Positions 1-8,004 of a stretch of 36,934 nt of DNA are shown piece after piece. The position numbers and the translations under genes were made by a program. Source of the stretch: Caballeronia arationis (GTDB taxonomy: Bacteria > Pseudomonadota > Gammaproteobacteria > Burkholderiales > Burkholderiaceae). The stretch's first letter is position 1; each line of letters starts with the position of its first letter. The stretch covers positions 1 to 36,934 of the forward strand of contig NZ_FCOG02000063.1 of NCBI RefSeq assembly GCF_001544975.2, written 5' to 3'. A model generated the notes under the pieces. It did not search any database. It was given only the letters and a program-made list of their open reading frames with translations, and was not told where the DNA came from.

Positions 1-209
1 AAAACGTCACGGCGGCCGCTGTGCCGAAGTATCGTGATTTGCAAAGCGGCGCCACGTGGAGCGGTCGAGGACGGGCGCCGCATTGGATTGTCGACAAGAA
101 TCGGGACGACTTTCTCGTGCGCGCGTAACGGTGGTTTTTCGAAGCGCGACTCTCCTCGCGCGGTGGTAGCGGGCTATTGTGCTTTCACACCCGACATCGA
201 CTCACCGAC

Positions 210-1502
210 TCAAAGCGACACCGGTTGCTGCAACAGCTCCAAGGCTTTCAACTCGTCCAGCCGGCCAATACGTGCTTTGCCTGCCAGCGTCTTGATCAGT
301 GCCTCCGCTATCGGTTCGATACCGTCGAGATTTTCCGGGCTGGTCACGGAAGTGAAGGGGCGCTGCATCGGGTGAAGCTGCGGGGCTGCAGCGCCTGGAT
401 TCTGCTCGAGCGTTGCCGGGAGCGAAACGTCGCTTTCTCGAACTGAGGGACTGGCAAGCTCAGCGATGGGGGCGCTTGCATGATCTTGGTGGCTAACGAC
501 AGTCGCCTCTTCCTCGTGCGAGACACCTCCTGAGTCAGGTGGGCTATCATCGGCACGCGTGCTCGGTCGTTGTTCGTCGTCGGATGCCTTGCCGCGCGAA
601 GTAGGAAGAAGCAAACGGGACACGGGTTCTGGGATCTCTGCCTCCGAGCGTTGAGTGTCCAGCCATCCGGTTGGCAAACCCAGGCGCTCCGTGAAGCGAT
701 TCGCTTCCGCATCGTCCATGCGTTTCTTGCCGTATAGCCGATGGGCCATATTGGACCCCGTAAGCCCCATGACCACGCCAAGGGTCACTTTGGATCCCTT
801 GCGGGTCGTGAGAACGTGAAGGTTGGCCCGCCGAATATTCCGAACAGCTTCGCTGTCATTTAAGGCCAGCGGTTGCTGCGGGCTCGCCTTCGCAGAAGTC
901 TTGACGTTCGCAGTCGCGTCTTTTAGAGAGGTGCGAGCGCCTGGCTGCACAGCCGCATTTCTACTCTTCTGGACGACCGTTGGCGATCCGTCAGTTGCTT
1001 TCTTTGGCATTTCCGGTTTCTCTGGCAAACGATCTTCAAATAATGGCTGTTGATTGACCTCGGGGATGGAAGCCGGCCTGAACGTTTCGGAGACTACCTC
1101 TGGTTCGTCATCCGGTTGAACAAAGTCCAATGGCGATTTCAAACGAGCGATGGTCTCGGGTGCGAGCACAGGATTGGGATGATCAAAAAATCCGCGCGGC
1201 AACCCAAGCGTGGTTTCCATGTGAAAGGCTGTCTCGGGCGTGAAACGCTCGCCCTTAATCAGTTCCGCCACTCGCGTCAGGTTCGAATCCAGTCCCAACG
1301 CAATATTCTCTGCACCCACCGCATCGACCAGTAACTGAAACGATCGCGTCTTAAAAATGGAAGCAGTCTGAACGGGGTCTCGAGCAGGAGGTCCTTTCAC
1401 GTATCCTTGGGCTTGTCGGTTGGGCGGCGTTTTCTTAACGTGGCGCGCTTGACGCTGGCCGTTGTCTCGAGATCCCGAGTACCGCCCGTGCGCTTGACTC
1501 AT
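210..1502 (-). CDS. Uncharacterised protein with two helix-turn-helix-like repeats
   Basis: A 430-residue protein I cannot name. Two segments resemble each other: residues about 55-120 and 225-300. Each has an Asn/Arg-rich helix, a Gly-Lys-x-Arg turn, then an acidic helix ending in LGLPxG(F/W) followed by Asp (LGLP at 99-102 and 274-277). That ending is common in XRE/phage-repressor-like DNA-binding domains, so two DNA-binding modules are inferred. The repeats are joined by a low-complexity linker rich in Pro, Lys, Ser and Ala, and the second is followed by a long acidic disordered stretch. The last 45 residues are predicted helical. There is no signal peptide or membrane segment. The start is supported by GGGGAG nine bases upstream of the ATG. 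The reading frame is certain; the regulatory role is only a suggestion. Confidence 0.75.
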   Translation of the reverse strand: MSQAHGRYSGSRDNGQRQARHVKKTPPNRQAQGYVKGPPARDPVQTASIFKTRSFQLLVDAVGAENIALGLDSNLTRVAELIKGERFTPETAFHMETTLGLPRGFFDHPNPVLAPETIARLKSPLDFVQPDDEPEVVSETFRPASIPEVNQQPLFEDRLPEKPEMPKKATDGSPTVVQKSRNAAVQPGARTSLKDATANVKTSAKASPQQPLALNDSEAVRNIRRANLHVLTTRKGSKVTLGVVMGLTGSNMAHRLYGKKRMDDAEANRFTERLGLPTGWLDTQRSEAEIPEPVSRLLLPTSRGKASDDEQRPSTRADDSPPDSGGVSHEEEATVVSHQDHASAPIAELASPSVRESDVSLPATLEQNPGAAAPQLHPMQRPFTSVTSPENLDGIEPIAEALIKTLAGKARIGRLDELKALELLQQPVSL

Positions 1503-2370
1503 GAACTAGGGCTCCCCGGTAATTGAAACAGTAGTCCTTCGATTATAGACGAGGCAGTGTTGCGGTTTGATTCGCCGAAACCTATACGGGCGGGACATGC
1601 GCGCTTTTGTGGCAATCCGCCGTGCGGTGATCGACGTGCGCAATCCGCGGCCCGGGAAATGGTTATCGCGTATGTCTGGTGGCTCACTTTATAACATTCG
1701 TGCAGCGGGTTCGCGACCGGCACTACATATGCTACCTGCTACTGTCCGTGGTCTCCGGTCCGGCCAATGCTCCGACGACGAATATCGGCACACGTTTTTT
1801 CCGATCGTTACGATGGACGTGTGATCGATGGCGGACGTCGCGGCAGTGCTGTGCGGTGGGTTCAAGCTTAGTCGCGCTTCATATCGTCAGGCGACGAGAC
1901 GAGCGACCCGCTGGCAGGCCACAGACAAAAGCGGGCGCCTCAATGGCGTCGCGGATGCTCAAGAAAGAAGCGCACCATCTCGGTGCTGGCGTCGGGTCCG
2001 GCGGGATCAGTGCAACTTCCCCGCGGGCAGCCGCCCGCCCACGCATGTGGTGCGCCATGGATCGTCCAGAGTTCTGGATTAATGCCGCTCTCCGACTTTA
2101 ACCGTTTGGCGGTGCACCTGCGCCCGCCTTCTAACCCGTTGGACGCTTGTGTTCGACCTACGCTGAGTCACGGCGTGAAACTCCCGTGTTCAGCGGCCGA
2201 GCGGCTGTGACGATCTTTGCGACCGCCGCCGCGTATGTGCTGGATATCGGCGTCGCCACGCTGGCGATTGTCGATCGAGGTCCCGAACTCACCGCCTACT
2301 ACGCGGGATTGAGATCGCGTTCACCCCGTCCGTTGTACGATCCGGGCGCGTGGTCGTTTGCGAGTTTGGA
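1503..2370. other. Gene-poor stretch before HU
   Basis: About 870 bases with no ORF I can defend. Short overlapping frames exist on both strands, but their translations are Arg/Ser/Pro-rich shadows without recognisable motifs. One open frame runs from 2147 into the HU gene, but its N-terminal part resembles nothing I know and is crossed by a strong terminator. The stretch may hold decayed genes or an untranslated RNA ending at that terminator. Confidence 0.5.
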
Positions 2371-2397
2371 AAGCCGCCAGCTGGTGGCTTTTTTTTC
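2371..2397 (+). terminator. Rho-independent terminator upstream of HU
   Basis: AAGCCGCC and GGTGGCTT form an eight-pair stem (one G-T pair) around the loop AGCT, followed directly by a run of T. This is a textbook intrinsic terminator on the plus strand. It lies about 110 bases before the HU start, so it ends some upstream transcript and insulates HU. No gene was recognised for it to terminate. Confidence 0.8.
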
Positions 2398-2509
2398 ACT
2401 TGAACGAAGTGGCGCAGCCTCGCACTCGCATATAGGCTTGATTCAGGTACCGCACCCCGACCGGCGTGGTTCGGTAAGATGGCGGTCGGTCCAGAAAGAG
2501 GAAATCTCG

Positions 2510-2788
2510 ATGAACAAGCAAGAACTGCTCGAAGCGGTCGCGTCGCAGACCGGAACCAGCAAGAGCGCCGCCGAAGAGTCGATCAACGCCGTGTTGGCGA
2601 CGGTCTTGACGGAGGTGTCCGCGGGCCATGCCGTGCAGTTGATCGGCTTCGGCACCTTCGGGCGCGGCGAGCGTGCGGCGCGCACGGGCCGCAACCCGCA
2701 AACCGGCGAAGCAGTCGACATCGCCGCCGCAAAGACAGTCAAATTCACGGCCGGTAAGGCATTCAAGGACGCGGTCAACGCGTCCTGA
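2510..2788 (+). CDS. HU-family DNA-binding protein
   Basis: A 92-residue histone-like protein that binds and bends DNA as a dimer in the nucleoid. It has the usual HU length and layout: an N-terminal helical dimerisation region starting MNKQELLEAVA, the GFGTF turn near residue 47, and the DNA-clasping arm with RTGRNPQTGE, including the Pro that intercalates between base pairs. It ends with the GKAFKDAVN helix. The canonical Pro before the last strand is Thr here (AKTVKFTAGK), a small departure. The open frame extends upstream to 2147, but the start is fixed at 2510 by family length and by AAAGAGGA just before it. It has its own terminator-insulated leader, so it is probably monocistronic. Confidence 0.95.
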   Translation: MNKQELLEAVASQTGTSKSAAEESINAVLATVLTEVSAGHAVQLIGFGTFGRGERAARTGRNPQTGEAVDIAAAKTVKFTAGKAFKDAVNAS

Positions 2789-2809
2789 GGCGAAGGCGCA
2801 ACGGCCGGC

Positions 2810-3013
2810 TCAGAACAATTGGCTTTCGAGCGGTAGCAGATTAGCCAGCTTCACGGCCGTCAAGCGCTCGCGCCCATCGGGGTGAATCGACCGAATCATG
2901 ACGCGCTGTCCGCGGGCATCGCCCAGGATCTCGACGATTCGATCTCGATAGCGGGCGAGCGTCCCGCGAGACGGTTTTCGCTTCGAACGACGGCGGCCGG
3001 TCGATGAAGGCAT
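2810..3013 (-). CDS. Small conserved-looking hypothetical protein
   Basis: A 67-residue basic protein with a Ser/Arg/Lys-rich N-terminus, then a compact segment with an RDRIVEILGDARGQ core and a hydrophobic ending at LLPLESQLF. No family is recognised. It is converging on HU with 21 bases between the stops, and divergent from the SET-domain gene. The codon pattern and absence of low-complexity sequence in the second half suggest a real gene. There is no strong ribosome-binding site before the ATG, so the start could be further in. Confidence 0.55.
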   Translation of the reverse strand: MPSSTGRRRSKRKPSRGTLARYRDRIVEILGDARGQRVMIRSIHPDGRERLTAVKLANLLPLESQLF

Positions 3014-3103
3014 AGCGTAGAAGTTGGCTGCGTTGTGCCATTATGCCAAGTGCCGGCTTCTGTCGTCGATGCGTCCCTTCAGTGCAACGTTGGAAAGATG
3101 TCA

Positions 3104-3478
3104 ATGCGTCGCTTTACTGTTCGCACCTCGCCGGTTCATGGGCGCGGTGTTTTCGCGGTCACTCAAATGTCTGCCGGCGAAACCATCCTTGAGTACAAAG
3201 GCGAACTCGTCGCCTGGAAGGAGGCGCAACGTCGCTATGAGCGCTCAGCGGCGGAGGACGGGCACACGTTTTTCTTCGATCTCGATGACGGCCGGGTGAT
3301 CGACGGCGCACAAGGAGGCAATTCGGCCCGTTGGGTGAACCACAGTTGCGAGCCGAACTGTGAATCCGAGCAGCAGGGCAGCCGAGTGTTCTTTCACGCG
3401 CTGCGCGATATCGAGCCGGGCGAAGAATTGTTCATTGACTATCGGCTTTCGTCGAGGGGCGTCGGACGCCGTCGCTGA
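3104..3478 (+). CDS. Small SET-domain lysine methyltransferase-like protein
   Basis: A 124-residue protein that is almost entirely a SET domain. Seen directly: HGRGVFA near residues 12-18 (S-adenosylmethionine-binding segment), the NHSCEPNC pseudoknot motif at 79-86, and EELFIDY at 107-113 carrying the conserved Tyr. Family knowledge: SET domains transfer a methyl group from SAM to lysine. Small bacterial versions are widespread in proteobacteria and most have no known substrate. The frame is open further upstream, but GGAAAG six bases before the ATG at 3104 selects this start; a second ATG at 3098 would overlap that site. It is divergent from 2810-3013. The substrate may be a basic protein such as HU next door, but that is speculation. 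Confidence 0.88.
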   Translation: MRRFTVRTSPVHGRGVFAVTQMSAGETILEYKGELVAWKEAQRRYERSAAEDGHTFFFDLDDGRVIDGAQGGNSARWVNHSCEPNCESEQQGSRVFFHALRDIEPGEELFIDYRLSSRGVGRRR

Positions 3479-4107
3479 AGAAGCTGTACCGATGTTGCTG
3501 CGGCTCGCTTCACTGTCGGGGAACCATGTTGGCACCAGCGCGAGGATGAGCGATGTGTCTGTGTGGCTGGCTATTCGCTAACGCCTTCGACGGCTCAGGT
3601 GACGAAGACGACATGCCTGTCCGTCGGACTCGAATGAAAGAAGCTTGCGATCCGGCCTGCGCGGACGCCGGACAAGACTTCGGAGATGCCATTGACTTCG
3701 GCGCCGTCCTTTCTTTTGCCGACGACGATCGACGGACCGGATGTGCCCGTCGCGCCGCGCATGAGCCCCATGAGTCGTCGGATGGCGCCTTGCTGCGTCG
3801 TGAAATAGTGGTCCATGCGGGCAGCGTAGCTTGCGGTGAAGAGCGAAGCCTAGCTGTTATTGTCTGATCTTTATGTTGGCTAGGACACGTTCGGCTCTGC
3901 GCACGCCGATGTAAGGGGAGTGCAAGACCGCGACATGTCGCTTTGGCTCACGGCTTAAGCCGCAATCGGGGCCGGCTAAACACAGGGATTCTCTGTCGGC
4001 GTGCTCCTCCGCAGGCCGGGCCTCTAAAGGTTACGCATTCAGGTTTCAGATCTCCCTGAGGATTCACGTCGTCGCGGCACGGCTCCAGTTCTGTGCTGCC
4101 AGCACGG
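3479..4107. other. Interval between SET gene and aldo/keto reductase
   Basis: About 630 bases. The only candidate gene is a weak 73-residue minus-strand ORF, listed separately. The rest has no recognisable coding, RNA or repeat signal. The 3' end of the aldo/keto reductase transcript falls here, but I see no clear intrinsic terminator. Confidence 0.4.
3595..3816 (-). CDS. Doubtful small ORF
   Basis: A 73-residue frame beginning MDHYFTTQQGAIRRLMG with a Gly/Val-rich middle. Its composition is less extreme than the usual high-GC shadow frames, which is the only argument for it. No ribosome-binding site is visible before the ATG and no family is recognised. It may be a real small gene, a remnant or chance. 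Confidence 0.3.
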   Translation of the reverse strand: MDHYFTTQQGAIRRLMGLMRGATGTSGPSIVVGKRKDGAEVNGISEVLSGVRAGRIASFFHSSPTDRHVVFVT

Positions 4108-5118
4108 CTAAGTCACCCGCCGTCCTTCGACCGGATAGTTGGGATCTGTGTAACCCGGCGTCGAAGCGTGACCCGGAGGAACCAGACTGTCGATAAACTT
4201 CTCGTCGTCCGGGCCGAGCTGCAGGGATAATGCGTCCATATAGCTGTCCCAATGCGCTTCCGTGCGCGGACCGGCGATTGCAGAACTCACAAGCCTGTTC
4301 TGCAATACCCAGGCAATGGCAAAGGCGATCGAAGTCGTCCCGCGTTCGGCTGCGTGCGCCGCGACTTTCTGCGCGATGGCGAGCGATTCCGGTCGCCACT
4401 CGGTCTGCTGGATGCGCTTGTCACCGCGGCCCGCACGCGAGTCGGCCGGCGGTGCTTCGTCGGGTGCGTATTTGCCGGTCAGCACACCGCGAGCAAGCGG
4501 GCTGTAGGGCACGACGCCAATCCCGTAATGCCCGGCAGCGGGCATCAACTCCACCTCGGCCGTGCGGTCGACCATGTTGTAGACCGGCTCGATCGCAACA
4601 GGGCGATCGATGCCGAGTTGATCGGCCAGCCGCACAACTTCCGCAATGCGCCATGCGCGGAAGTTGGAAAGACCGAAATAGCGCACCTTACCCTGACGAA
4701 TGAGGTCGCCGATGGCTCGCACGCCTTCTTCCAGAGGCGCGTCGTTTAGCGAACGATGGAAGTAGAGAACGTCGATGTAGTCGGTCCCTAGGCGCTTCAG
4801 GCTCGCATCGACCGTCTGGTAGATCCATTTGCGCGACTGGCCCTGTTCGTTGGGACGCGCACTGGCCGACGCCGGATAGCCAAACTTGGTTGCAATGACC
4901 CAGTCATCGCGATGCGCGGCAATCGCGCGGCCGACAGTTTCTTCGGATCGTCCCGCGTGATAAACGTCGGCGGTGTCAATGAAATTCACGCCCCGATCGA
5001 AAGCCTTGTCGATGATCCGGCGCGAAGTCGTATCGTCCGCTTCGCCGCCGAACATCATCGCGCCCAGACACAGCGGCGAAACTTTGAGGGCGCTGCGGCC
5101 CAAATATCTATAGTCCAT
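4108..5118 (-). CDS. Aldo/keto reductase
   Basis: A 336-residue NADPH-dependent oxidoreductase of the AKR superfamily, a cytoplasmic TIM barrel that reduces aldehydes or ketones to alcohols. The catalytic tetrad is visible: Asp48 and Tyr53 (IDTADVY), Lys78 (IATKFG) and His121 (YFHRS). The GLSNF strand, the SPLARGVLTGKY segment and the C-terminal AGPRTEAHW cofactor-binding segment are typical of the family with YhdN/Tas-like members. The frame is open to 5232, but GGAG six bases before the ATG at 5118 gives a start that matches the family's opening MDYRYLGRS. It lies downstream of, and on the same strand as, the LysR remnant at 5284, which may once have controlled it. The substrate is unknown. 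Confidence 0.93.
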   Translation of the reverse strand: MDYRYLGRSALKVSPLCLGAMMFGGEADDTTSRRIIDKAFDRGVNFIDTADVYHAGRSEETVGRAIAAHRDDWVIATKFGYPASASARPNEQGQSRKWIYQTVDASLKRLGTDYIDVLYFHRSLNDAPLEEGVRAIGDLIRQGKVRYFGLSNFRAWRIAEVVRLADQLGIDRPVAIEPVYNMVDRTAEVELMPAAGHYGIGVVPYSPLARGVLTGKYAPDEAPPADSRAGRGDKRIQQTEWRPESLAIAQKVAAHAAERGTTSIAFAIAWVLQNRLVSSAIAGPRTEAHWDSYMDALSLQLGPDDEKFIDSLVPPGHASTPGYTDPNYPVEGRRVT

Positions 5119-5283
5119 CCTTATCTCCATGTGGGGCAGCGGCGCCTGAGCGGGCTGCGATTGTTGCCAAATAGAGATGATGATAGGCGGACAGGATCTA
5201 GCGATAAAGACCTTTAAACAGCAAGCCGTCACGAACTGAGTTAATAAATGAAAGTTCGGTGTGCCGCAGTAGGGGTGAGCAAT

Positions 5284-6345
5284 CTAACGCCGATGCCGAA
5301 GCGTCTCGACAATTAGGGAGAGCGCAGGCGACACCTGACGGCTCGTATAGTAGATATGGAGCCCGGGAAAGGTGGGACACCAATCCTTCAGAACGGATAC
5401 AAGCCGGCCGCTGGCCAGATGAGGAATGGCGAGTTGTTCCGGCACGTAAGCCAATCCGGCGCCGCTCAGCGCCGCGTCGAGCACGAGATAAGTGGAATTG
5501 AACGTCCACGGGCCGTCCACTCGAATCTGCACCTTGCGTTTGCCTTTGCTGAGTTCCCAGGCGTACACACCAGCGCGACTCGAAAAGCGCGTATTGATGC
5601 AGCTATGTTCGCTCAGGCCGGCAGGCAGTTTCAGCGGCGAATGTTTCGACAGATAGGAAGGCGTGCCGACGATCGACATGCGAATGTCCGGCGAGATGGG
5701 AACCGCCGCCATATTCTTCGCGATCTGATCGCCGAACCGAACGCCCGCGTCATAACGTTCTTCGACGATATCCGTCAACCCCGCATCGACGGTGGCATCG
5801 TCGCCCTCGTGCACCTCCCATCCGACGATCTTGCGGCTGTACAGGTGCAGGATCAGGTACAGGTAAAACCATTGACCGACGACCTCGGCGGGCAAGTACG
5901 TCATATCCCAGCACGAGACTTCGCGTGTTGCGCAAGCGATGTGCGTGGTCGGCGGTCGGCCAGCCTTGGGCGCTTTCGCCCGGCCCCGATGTGCAGTTTG
6001 TCCGTGCTCGCGCAGCACGCGGGCGAAGGTGGATTCGCTGGCGATATACACGCCTTGGTCGGCCAGCATTGGCACGATGCGCGCAAGAGGCATATCGGCG
6101 AAGCGCGGCTCGTTGGCCACCCGCAGCACCTCGGCACGCTCGTCGGCGCTTAGCGCATGGGAAGGTTGCGGGCGTACCGCATGAGGTCTTCCATCGCCCG
6201 ATACGAGGCCTTCGCCGGCATTCCAGCGCTGCAGGGTGCGCACGTCGATGCCGGCCGTCTGGGAGGCCAGGCGCAGCCGTGCGCCGGCCTTGTGCGCGGT
6301 GTGGATGTCGCGGGCCATCGACTGGCGATCTTCGAGGTCGATCAT
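5284..6345 (-). pseudogene. In-frame chimera: IS3 OrfB N-terminus fused to LysR effector domain
   Basis: A 353-residue frame made of two unrelated halves. Residues 1 to about 180 are an IS3-family OrfB: HTH region, HTH_21-like segment, then the start of the DDE core with WDMTYLP (first catalytic Asp, 147) and YSRKIVGWEVHE. The rest of the transposase, including the second Asp and the Glu, is missing. From about residue 186 the sequence is a LysR-type substrate-binding domain (TDIVEERYDAGVRFGDQIAK, later YVPEQLA and the C-terminal strand), lacking the first 120 or so residues with the winged helix. The junction lies near 5780-5805. The simplest history is an IS-mediated deletion that removed the IS right end and the 5' half of lysR. 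The transposase is dead and the regulator cannot bind DNA through its own HTH. A fused product could still be made. Confidence 0.88.
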
Positions 6346-6815
6346 TCGTCCTCGCCCGTGCTGAAGATCGTCGCGACTTTTTTTGATAGCACCAGCAGCG
6401 CCGCCGTCTCAGCCAACGCACGGTCCTTGCGCCGCAGCTCGCGCTCGAGTTCCTTGATGCGACGTCGGTCCTGCTGCGTCTGCTGCGGGCTGGCACGCGC
6501 CTCCTCGGGCTCGGCCAGCGCCTGCGTGGCGCTTTGCCGCCAGGAAGCCAGCTCGTGCGGATACACACCGTTGGCGCGGCACCATGCGCTCTTGGCAGCC
6601 TCGTCCGTCGCAGCGGCCGTCAGCACGGCGTCAAATCGGGCCGCCGCCGTCCAGGCCCGCTCGCGAGCGGGCCTGGACAGCGCATCACTGCGCCAGCGCT
6701 CCAGCGTCCCCACTCCCACGCCAACCTCACGTGCAACGTCCTCCAACGCCGCGCTCTCCGGCGGCAGCAACCGCGCAACCGCTCTGTCCTTGAATGCTTG
6801 TCCGTATTTTGCCAA
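6342..6815 (-). CDS. IS3-family transposase OrfA
   Basis: A 157-residue DNA-binding subunit of an IS3-type transposase. The N-terminus carries a helix-turn-helix (LEDVAREVGVGVGTLERWR). A second HTH-like segment near residue 80 includes CRANGVYPHELASWRQ. The C-terminus is a charged coiled coil (RRIKELERELRRKDRALAE), the usual leucine-zipper-like multimerisation region. Its stop overlaps the orfB start as ATGA. An A7 run in the last codons permits a -1 frameshift into orfB, as in intact IS3 elements. OrfA itself looks complete, but its partner is truncated. Confidence 0.9.
   Translation of the reverse strand: MAKYGQAFKDRAVARLLPPESAALEDVAREVGVGVGTLERWRSDALSRPARERAWTAAARFDAVLTAAATDEAAKSAWCRANGVYPHELASWRQSATQALAEPEEARASPQQTQQDRRRIKELERELRRKDRALAETAALLVLSKKVATIFSTGEDE
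6378..6384 (-). promoter_or_regulatory. Putative programmed -1 frameshift site (A7)
   Basis: On the minus strand orfA reads TCA AAA AAA GTC, giving a heptamer A AAA AAA. Slipping back one base opens a frame with no stop that runs into the orfB ATG (AGT CGC GAC GAT through to ATG ATC GAC). IS3-family elements normally make their OrfAB transposase at exactly such a site. Here it would produce an OrfA-OrfB-LysR fusion of about 500 residues. Confidence 0.7.
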
Positions 6816-6885
6816 TTCGTTTTCTCATCATCGCCCCCGGTTCATTGATTCTATTGGAGCGACAAGTATTCTGACACGGGGGTGA

Positions 6886-8004
6886 ACCGCTGACCCATGG
6901 ATGCCAACGGAGTAAGCAGCGGTCTGATTTAAGCAGAGGCCCGCGGGAAAGCGATGGCAGAATGGTAGGCAGTGGATAGAAGATGCCGATGCACCTTAGC
7001 GCGCGGCCGTGGATCAGCAATGTACGGGTAGGTACGTCCGCGCTGATCCCAAGGAGCACGTTCTTGCTGCCGCTGGGGTGCTTAAGCGCACTGATGCCGG
7101 GTCCGAAAGCGTCCATTCCATAACTCTTGACGTTGGATCGCATGCACACGCGAGCAGACCAGTCTGCCAGAACCCTGCCGACTGCGGGTCGTATGCGCGG
7201 TCACTATCCCCGGGATGAATATAATCGAAAAAACTGTCCGAACGAACGGGGCCACCTCTGAACGCGCGTGAAGGAATTCGGGGCTTCGGCGTGTGTTTCA
7301 AAGACGTGCGCCGCAGAGTGGCGAGAAAACTGCGCCTCGCCCAGCTACGCCCGGAAAGGCAGCTGATTCACTTGCCACAGAAATGCAGGATGTTGAGCAA
7401 GACAACCGTCTCACAATTTGTCAGATCTAGTTCAACCTGGTACTTCAGCAAACGACAACAGGACAAGGACAGCAAGTCCCACCGAGGGACCACCGGTAGA
7501 TCCGCACTTAAACCGTATGGAATTCTGCGCATCGGAGACTGGATGCGTCGGCGGTTAGCTTAGCTTACCCACTAAGAAGAATAATCAACTGTACGCGGCG
7601 GAGTTCACAGCGCAAACTAGCCTCACAAGATGGCTATTAGCCGAATAGGCACGGAGACAACTTTCTATGAGCCCGTCCACCGCAATGGTGGCGTGTGCCG
7701 CGCCAATCTGCTGTTGATCGGGGACGCTTTCCGGACAACAGTCAAGCCTCAAAGCGCTATCTCGTGCGGAGCGAGATGTCAAAGAGGCTCGGTGCCACCA
7801 ACGAGTTTGTACCGAGGCAGTCTCTCATTCGCCAGAAGGCGAAGTTTTATTCGTCCTGATGTGCGCATCAACAGCAGCTATCGGCAAGCAGCCGTGCGCT
7901 GCGTGGGCGTTCAACACCGGCGACTGCGGTAACACTCTCCCGCGCGGCGTAGTGATGAGCTTCTATGCGAGTGACTAGTGTGGTGTCTTATCAGGGGACT
8001 TCGG
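6886..8004. other. Large leader region between IS remnant and block A
   Basis: About 1.1 kb with lower GC than the flanking genes and only short, unconvincing frames on both strands. No known domain could be read. It holds the presumed promoter of the block A genes in its right part. AGGGGA at 7993-7998, six bases before the MFS start, is the ribosome-binding site. The left part may be decayed sequence from the same rearrangement that broke the IS. Confidence 0.5.

Larger units (their letters stand above)
5790..6885 (-). mobile_element. Truncated IS3-family insertion sequence
   Basis: The remnant holds intact orfA (6342-6815), the 5' half of orfB and probably the left terminal repeat. The left end should lie just upstream of orfA, within roughly 6870-6895, where the minus strand reads a CCCCCGTGTCAG-like sequence, but without the partner end I cannot place the tip. 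The right end is gone, replaced by LysR coding sequence near 5790. It therefore cannot transpose by itself. Confidence 0.8.

Noticed and set aside
2147..2509. N-terminal extension of the HU frame by 121 codons
   Set aside because: HU proteins are about 90 residues, a ribosome-binding site precedes 2510, and an intrinsic terminator crosses the extension.
5356..6153. 265-codon plus-strand frame across the IS/LysR chimera
   Set aside because: It is antisense to recognisable transposase and LysR sequence and has no family features.
7014..7301. 95-codon minus-strand frame in the block A leader, possibly a gene remnant
   Set aside because: No motif or domain could be read, and overlapping frames look equally random.
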